From NCBI GenBank assembly GCA_003508835.1, contig PUFA01000070.1, positions 7,453,001 through 7,517,000 on the forward strand: 64,000 nucleotides of DNA. Reading direction: 5' to 3'. This document shows positions 58,021-64,000 of the stretch, one piece after another. A program made the position numbers and the translations under genes. Numbering within the stretch: the first letter of the stretch is position 1; each line of letters starts with the position of its first letter. The stretch comes from Eonycteris spelaea (lineage: Eukaryota > Chordata > Mammalia > Chiroptera > Pteropodidae). Under the pieces are notes generated by a model. That model was not told the origin of the DNA. It saw only the letters and a program-made list of their open reading frames with translations, and did not search any database.

Positions 58021-59105
58021 TATAATATATTTCATTTTTTTTGATTCCATGTGCAGTGTTCTTGCCATTATTTTATATTACCCAGATTCCTCTTTTCAAA
58101 ACAAAACTACTTGGCCTTCAGTGCCTAAATAAATCTTTGTTCTTTTAAAAGAAATAAAATGAAATAAAATGAAAATTTTCATGTGTATCCCTCAATGTTT
58201 TTACTTTTCCTATAATAGACTTTAAACATACTGCTTAGAATACCATTTCAAAGAGTTAATAAATCTTTGAATCCCACCCTTTATTTTTCTAATTGTGTCT
58301 CAAGTTTCTTTTATTACATGTAGAAAATCATGACTTTAGAACAGTGTTGCTGTTAATTCTGCAGTCCTGAATTGCCCTTGAAATAAGCTAAGTTGTCTTA
58401 CATTGTTATTATTACAGAATTCTCAAGTTAGAAAAAAAAAATCAGTGAATTTAATAAAGCTTACCACCACCTCTTCCTGATACTGAGTATGTATGAGCTA
58501 TCACACAAAATCTCCACTCAGGTGCCAGATGCAAATGAAAGTTTTTATATAAGGAAATAATGGTCGATGTACTCAATTCATGCTGGGAAACTCTTCCCTG
58601 GGGCTTGCCTAGCCAGTGGAGACAAGAAGAATGGCGTGCCTGTGCTCCTGGCAGCCATACATTGCACCTCTCCTTGCACATCCTGCTCATGTTGTTAGAC
58701 TCATTTTCAGATGTTCTTAGGTTCTGATTCTCCTTTCAAGAATTATTTCCTTGGCCCCTCACTAAAGTTTGGTCCTCATCTTCCTGCTACAGGGCTCTAC
58801 AGACTCTACTGATTTCAGAACTCTTTCTTTTGAGATTTTCTTACAGATTAACCCATACGTGTCTGCAAACTCGTCCCCCAAATCTCTTTACATTCTTCTT
58901 CCCGTGCCTGACTCCCAGAAGAACTGACTCCAGATATATGCAAGCTAGAATTCTATGAACCACTTGATTGGTTGTTACCTTGAGAACCTGATATAAATAC
59001 AGATGATGAATTTCCCAGTTCATTCAGTCTTGGATGGAGTTTAGAAATCTATATGATTAAAAAGCTTCCCAGTTAATTCTGATGTACCTCTAAGTATGGG
59101 AGCTA
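58021..59105. other. Unique sequence
   Basis: No recognised element. Minus frames at 58451-58690 and 58841-59023 lack known domains. Confidence 0.42.
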
Positions 59106-59416
59106 TGTTTTATATATCACTGCCACATTAGTTTTTCTAAATCATGATCAAATCATGCCAAGTACCTGCTCAAAATATTTTAATGTTTCTCCAATGCCTA
59201 CAAATTAAATTCAAAACCCCCAACCCGATCACCAGAACTTGGCCCCAATAATCATCTATTTTCTTTCCATTATTCCCATGTACATATCATTAACTGCAGC
59301 CAAACTCTACCTAAGACATTTCACAGGCTTTCCAGCCTCCATGATTTCACAAATGCCTTGCCCTCCATCTGGAACACCCTTTTCCTACCTTCATCAGCTG
59401 CTGAAAACCCTTCCCA

Positions 59417-59417
59417 T

Positions 59418-59460
<43 letters not shown>
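59417..59460. repeat. (TTTA)n microsatellite in a tail-only insertion
   Basis: Eleven TTTA units, followed by about 20 bases of A/T-only sequence, are flanked by imperfect copies of 'cccttcccattt' (59408-59419 and 59483-59494). Confidence 0.92.
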
Positions 59461-59461
<1 letters not shown>

Positions 59462-59574
59462 AAATTTTTATTTTATTTTTTACTCTTCCCATTTTTTGAG
59501 TCAATTTAAATGCTTCATCAGAGCTTTACCTAACCTTTATCCTCCACCTTCACCTCATATGGAATCTTCATTGT

Positions 59575-59685
59575 CAATAAGTATTTACTGAGAAGCACCC
59601 AAGTGCCTGGTGGTGAGAAAGGCACTGGGAGTAATAGTGCCTCATAAAATAGAGGCTTCATGGAGCTTACAGTCTAGCAGATTTT
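59575..59685 (-). repeat. L2-type tail nested in the L2, minus
   Basis: 'Gtcaataagtatttactgag', 'cacccaagtgcctggtggtg' and 'ttcatggagcttacagtcta' are an inverted L2 3' end inside the plus-strand L2. Confidence 0.58.
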
Positions 59686-59910
59686 TGCCTTTGAGCCTTC
59701 ACAGCACTTGGTTTATACTTTTCTTATGACACTGACCTTGTATAAGTTATCCGTGTCCTCTTTTAAACTGTAAATTTATCTATTGTGCCCTACAGCATCT
59801 GTCATAGGATTGTACACATGGCTGGTACTCATCAAAGTGTTATTGGGCTGAACTGAATTCCTCCACAGGGATGAGCACAAAGTAGATGCTCAATATTGAT
59901 TGACATTAGG

Positions 59911-60715
59911 CACTTTAACTAGTACAGATCATTCTCTGCAATAGAAAAAAGTGCTTTATGGATACCAAAGCAGAGCAGAACAGCCAAAATATTATTAAAT
60001 TTCTAAGGATAAATGTATTTTCCTCAAAATGTCCTTAATAGTAGACTCTGAAGCTAGGCTACTTTCAATTACCCTTCAGAGGAAGGTACTGAAATAATTA
60101 CAAACCCACATATCATTTATCAGCCACATTGGTGAACTGAGATAAGAGAGTATGCACAAGGTGCCCGTGTCAGCTTAATTCTCAGGAATAAAGCTGAAGA
60201 GTTTCCTTTCTTGAAAACCTCAAGCTAGGCATGTTCAAGAAGAAATAATAGTAATAAAAAAGCCTTGGAGGTATGTGACTAGCCTCTAAATTCTGCAATA
60301 AATGTGCTTTGTTGAACATTAGTGTCAGCATGTCATAACGTCAGCTCATTTGATGTGGCATAACTCCTGTAAGTCTTCTTAAAATGTCAAAATATAGGCT
60401 ATAGCTCTTTTTTTTCCTGTGAGGAAATAGGAAATAGTAATAAATTTCTCTGCTGTATGCAGGCTACTGGACAGGTCTGTTTCCTATCTCCTAGGTTGGT
60501 TGTCAAGTGGTTATACCCCTGAGAAACATGAAATGTTGTTCTCTGGGTAACCAGTGGTTGTACTCCTGTGTTTACTAAAAGGCTAAAAGGCAGAGTTCCC
60601 AGTGATAGGCAGGGAATTAGGAAAGGGAAAAATTGGGGAAAACTCTCCACTTAAAAAAAAAAAAAAGCCAGGGGTAATGGGCGGGGTGGGGGGGAAGGGA
60701 GGTTCTTCCTGCACT
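59911..60715. other. Unique sequence with an A-run and G-rich patch
   Basis: No recognised repeat. A-run at 60653-60666, then a G-rich patch 'gggcggggtggggggg' at about 60680-60700. Confidence 0.4.
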
Positions 60716-60954
60716 GTGATTCCGTGCCCATGTTTGTGTTGGGTGAACACTAGATACTCAATACCTGCTGGCAGATGAATGTTGAATAAATTCTAGCTTC
60801 TTACAGAAGCTGGGTCAGATGCTGAAAGGACATCTTATCAACCTATGCTGCTTATCCATGGGAGATCCAAGTGACAGAGCTCCAAAAGAGTCAAGAGAAA
60901 CATAATTCAACATATATTACCAACTTCCTTCTCCAATCTGCTTAAAAATATCCT

Positions 60955-61065
60955 ATTATTTTACCAATTGTAAGCTTCCTGTGAGCAGACATACAACTCA
61001 TATATCTTGTGTATCCTCCATAGTTCCTACACACTTCTGAGCATGATTGACACATGCTAATTAGC
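60955..61065 (+). repeat. L2 3' end, plus
   Basis: 'Attgtaagcttcctgtgagc', 'catatatcttgtgtatcctc' and 'ttctgagcatgattgacaca' follow the L2 3' terminus. A further tail-like piece ('tactcaatacctgctggcag') lies at about 60745-60800. Confidence 0.52.
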
Positions 61066-61880
61066 TAATTAAAAGTGGGAAGAAAACAGCCAAGAGGAAT
61101 CTTTGATGTCAATGCACATGACAAACCCATAAGCCCCAAGAGAAAATATGACTTGGGCTCCCAATGGGGCCTTGAGACACAGCTGCTTCTGCTGTTTCTG
61201 TTCATGCCTGTCTGACCACCTTCCTCTAACTGGTTTATACCTCTGCTCTTTGTCACTGCTGCGGTACTAGGACAGTGCCTGATGGAAAATAGAACTGAAC
61301 ATACATTAGTATTCTTTCCTTCTCTTCTCAAAGTGGGCCAGCCTTTTCTTCCACCTGCCAGATCCCCTTCCTGTATAAGTCTTTTGTTTAGGCTAGCTCC
61401 CAAAAAGTTCCTTGAAAGCACAGGAAGCCACTTTTTGCCACTTTATTAATATCTTAGACTCTCCAGAACAACTAAAAGGGACAATTTTTATTTATTTATT
61501 TTTCCCCCTTGCAAAGATCTCACCTCTCAGACAAAGAGAAGTCTAAAACTGAAAAGATTTCAATGATTTCCCAAGGTTGACATGCTCAAAGACATTCAGT
61601 TTCATAAGCCTTTCTGAGAACAGGCGTCTCTTTAAGAGTAGTCCCAAGTATATTTGAGTGGCATTGTCAGCAAGAATGCAAATCATTCACTTAAGCCTGA
61701 AGGACACTCCACTTAGAACTAGTGTCCCAAGCCAAATTTTCAAAATGGGCTATTTCCTCAACCCATGCTTAGTACCTCAACTTTTACACTACTGTCATAC
61801 AGCAAGATGGTGAAGGAGCTCACCGGATTTGTCAGGACTTACAAGGGTGGGCTTTGTAGAAAGACTCTTGCATTCAAGGA
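61066..61880. other. Unique sequence
   Basis: No recognised element. The 118-codon minus frame at 61065-61421 has no domain I know and begins at the L2 tail boundary. It is treated as chance. Confidence 0.42.
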
Positions 61881-61884
61881 AAGA

Positions 61885-61990
61885 ACATACCTTGTTTTCA
61901 GACTTGATGAGTCACTTATTAACTATGTGACCAAGGGCAAGTCACTTTACCTGTTTATAGCCCTTTTTCTTCAAGTGAACTTGTGTCCTA
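61885..61990 (+). repeat. MIR SINE fragment
   Basis: 'Cagacttgatgagtcactta', 'ttaactatgtgaccaagggc' and 'aagtcactttacctgtttat' match the MIR core. Confidence 0.65.
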
Positions 61991-62134
61991 CAAACTCTCA
62001 TAGACCTTCTGAGAATTTATGAGTTATTGTACATGAAACTGCTTTGAAATGCTACCTACTTATAAGGTAGTGGCTACCCTCTGATATTCACAGAGAGGAG
62101 TCAACAGTCCTGTGACTACTGAACTCTCTGTCTT

Positions 62135-62945
62135 CATTCATTCACTCATTCAATCAATCAACAAATATGTATTGGGTGCCTAAGTGCCAGGAAGCGTTCT
62201 AGGTATTGGAGATATAGATGCAAACAAAACAAAGCCCTTGCCCTCGTGAAGTTTTACTATGCTAATAGAGACAAAAATAATAATAATAATAATAAGTGCT
62301 ATGAAGCAAAATGATGCAGTGTTGGGGGTAGAAACAGATTTTGGTGGGAGAATGTGATATTACATCCAGGGTCAGCAAGGTTGGCTTTTCTGATACAGTG
62401 GCATTTGGGCAGACCCCTGAAGGAAATGAGGGACAAAGCTATGAGAATATTTGGAGAAGCAGCATTACACAATGAAAGAAGAGTAAATACAAAGGCCCTG
62501 GAAAAGGTGTATTCAGCGCCTCGAGAAACAAGGAAAGAGGTCAGTATGTCTGGAGCCCAGTGAGCAAAGTTCAAGTGGTTAAAGAACTAGTCTGGTGGCA
62601 AGAGACAAGGAAGTAGTCAAGGTATGGACTCAATATTGTTCTGGGTATGATGAAAAGGTATTGAGAGCTTTGAAGAGAAGAGAAACAAGACTGCCTCTCT
62701 TTTTAGGGGTAATACTATGGAGGGAAATCATAAAAGAACAGGAATAGAAATAGAGAGACCAGTTAGAAGCACTTTGCAATAATGCTGCAAGAAGTTATGA
62801 TAATCTAGATTAGGGAAATGATGATGAAGGTAGTGATTCCAGATATATTTTTAAGACAGAGTCAATAGATTGCCAATGTATTGAATATGAAGTGTAGAGA
62901 ATAAAATAATTAAGGAATGATTCCAAGTTAAAAGCAGATTTTCCT
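62135..62945 (-). repeat. L2a LINE 3' region, minus, about 0.8 kb
   Basis: The best preserved L2 in the window. On plus: 'caaatatgtattgggtgcct', 'ttgccctcgtgaagttttac', 'aagtgctatgaagcaaaatg', 'gcagacccctgaaggaaatg', 'aaatacaaaggccctggaaa', 'gtctggagcccagtgagcaa', 'agaccagttagaagcacttt' and 'gaatgattccaagttaaaag'. The inverted frame corresponds to the reverse-transcriptase C-terminus and 3' UTR and has many stops. Contains (AAT)n at 62274-62296. Confidence 0.85.
62274..62296 (+). repeat. (AAT)n microsatellite
   Basis: About seven AAT units inside the L2. Confidence 0.9.
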
Positions 62946-63320
62946 TTGGAAAGTTTGGGTGGGAGGAGAGGAATTAAAGAGATCAAATTTAACATTATTG
63001 TTTCCTTAAAAATTATTTATCGGGCTCCTAATATACATGGCATGATTTCTGACCTTAGCGGAATTTACAATCATTTGAGTAAGTAAGACCAAAATGGGGA
63101 ATGAGAAAAGTTAAAAATATTTAACTGAAAACTAATTACAAATTTTACAGTTTTAAAGATAAGTGACTATTTTTAAATGAAAAAATTAAAACAGTATATC
63201 ATCTAATGAAATTATCTCTGCATGGTTTATTGAGGCCAAGATTGAAATCCCAGTGCTGCTATAATTGTGCAATTTAGAGGTGATTAGTCATAGTAGCCAC
63301 AACAATATAATTCAAAAGTT
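62946..63320. other. Unique AT-rich sequence
   Basis: No recognised element. Confidence 0.42.
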
Positions 63321-63324
63321 TGCT

Positions 63325-63500
63325 TTTTAACTCGGTTTAGTTTGATGGAATTAGGTTCAAATCACGGTTCTATCACTTATTAGCTCTGTCATCTTAGGCA
63401 AATTCTTTGTACACTCCAAACCTAGTGATAATGCTAGATATCTCATGGGGTTTTCACTGAAGATGATATACATGTGATATTGTATTTGACACTTAAGTCT
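63325..63500 (+). repeat. MIR SINE, plus
   Basis: 'Tggaattaggttcaaatcac', 'ggttctatcacttattagct' and 'ctgtcatcttaggcaaattc' are the MIR core, followed by the degraded A-rich half. Confidence 0.75.
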
Positions 63501-63880
63501 CCATTTCTAGTTGCTGCTGCTGTTATTACTTCCTCCGTAAGGCCTCACATGTTCCACCAGTTGGCCTCACTCATATGGGCACTTAATTCAGTGTACTCTT
63601 TTCACAGAGATACCTGGTTTCTGCCACAAACTACTCAATGGCAAGAAGTGTTTTCATATTCTTCACATTTCCTGAGTGACTGGCACTTTGCTGAGTGCTA
63701 GAAGGAGTAAAAGATGTGTTTGCTACTTGACATGCAGCAATGTAGTATGAGGATGTTGGCTAACTGGCGTGCAGTAGAGCAATGTGAGAGCATTGATCAA
63801 TTGACCAGCAGTAATGGATTGGAATGCTACTTAAGTTGTATAAGTGAAGAAAAATGACGTGACCTCAGAACTTTGCTTTT
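63501..63880. other. Unique sequence
   Basis: No recognised element. The 75-codon frame at 63474-63701 is unsupported. Confidence 0.4.
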
Positions 63881-63885
63881 CCTCA

Positions 63886-64000
63886 GTTTATTAGTTTGGA
63901 AGGGCTACCATAGCAGGGCATCACAAACCGAATGGCTTAATCAACAGAAATCTATTGTCTCGGTTCTGGAGGCTAGAAGTCCAAGATCAAAAGTCAGCAG
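63886..64000 (-). mobile_element. MaLR (MLT1-type) LTR end, minus, cut by window edge
   Basis: 'Agtttggaagggctaccata', 'gaatggcttaatcaacagaa', 'atctattgtctcggttctgg' and 'aggctagaagtccaagatca' are the inverted 3' end of an MLT1/MST-type LTR from the ERVL-MaLR group. The rest of the LTR should lie beyond position 64000. Confidence 0.85.

Larger units (their letters stand above)
59115..59910 (+). repeat. L2 LINE 3' region, plus, with two insertions
   Basis: 'Cactgccacattagtttttc', 'aaatcatgatcaaatcatgc', 'aattcaaaacccccaacccg', 'gccctccatctggaacaccc', 'tttaacctttatcctccacc' and, after an interruption, 'ttatactttt/cttatgacac', 'ctgtaaatttatctattgtg' and 'agtagatgctcaatattgat' follow L2. It is interrupted by the TTTA insertion (59420-59482) and by an inverted L2-type piece (59575-59685). 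Confidence 0.75.

Noticed and set aside
60680..60705. G-quadruplex promoter
   Set aside because: A short G-rich patch beside an A-run, with no CpG island or exon; G-run spacing is not clearly four-tract.
61065..61421. 118-codon minus frame as a gene
   Set aside because: No recognisable domain or gene structure; frames of this length occur by chance in 64 kb.
1..64000. CRISPR array, bacterial operon or prophage
   Set aside because: No regularly spaced repeats, no dense coding and no ribosome-binding-site organisation. Composition and repeats are those of a mammal.

Overview
The window reads as non-coding DNA from a placental mammal: AT-rich, CpG-poor, and made mostly of old, diverged interspersed repeats separated by unique sequence. 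The organism call rests on the repeats. There are many MIR and L2 copies, MER5A-type hAT fragments, a Tigger (MER2-like) element, an L3/CR1-like fragment, a MaLR (MLT1-type) LTR end, and boreoeutherian-style L1 3' ends (L1MA9-like at about 44700 and 20640). I see no Alu, no rodent B1/B2, no carnivore tRNA-Lys SINE, no bovid, pig or horse SINE and no full-length young L1. That argues against a catarrhine primate, a rodent or a carnivore and fits a lineage poor in recent SINEs. I cannot name the species from sequence alone.

I find no convincing protein-coding exon, tRNA, rRNA, CRISPR array or CpG-island promoter. Open frames are short (longest 176 codons, 28268-28798 minus) and lie in repeats or at chance density. 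The window is best read as a gene desert or the inside of a very large intron.

Layout. 1-6600: unique AT-rich sequence with an L2 cluster at 1150-1915. 6600-8450: L1 pieces in both orientations. 8450-12150: a GATA microsatellite, an L2 carrying a CA repeat, and MIR fragments. 12800-14330: a long minus-strand L2-like element. 15490-17190: a MIR split by an L1 tail, an L1ME-type 3' region and an L2 tail. 17700-20940: MER5A, an L1 tail, and an L2-like copy interrupted by an L1 3' end. 22750-23420: a Tigger deletion derivative with a perfect 50-bp tandem duplication. 25700-28055: an L1 that passes from ORF1-type sequence to the 3' end without ORF2 (HAL1-like or internally deleted). 30200-30955: a large GGAA/GAAA microsatellite followed by L1 ORF2-type sequence. 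31700-36800: MIRs, a hAT copy, a candidate LTR and a minus-strand L1. 38400-44840: AT repeats, an unusual CpG-rich patch, a hAT end, head-to-head L2s and an L1MA-like tail. 44840-54160: mostly unique, with MIRs, a second hAT copy, L2 pieces and candidate LTR remnants. 54160-58020: a long minus-strand L1, an old dispersed repeat, an L3/CR1-like fragment and MIRs. 58020-64000: L2 copies, one carrying a tail-only retroposed insertion with flanking duplications, a good L2a (62135-62945 minus), a MIR, and an MLT1-type LTR cut by the window end.

All repeat family names come from recognising consensus wording by eye, without alignment. Boundaries are approximate, usually within a few tens of bases. 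I found no new gene system. The observations most worth checking are the recent-looking duplication inside the ancient Tigger, the ORF2-less L1, the tail-only insertion at 59417, the CpG-rich patch at 40040-40290, and the two-frame remnant at 45561-45954.
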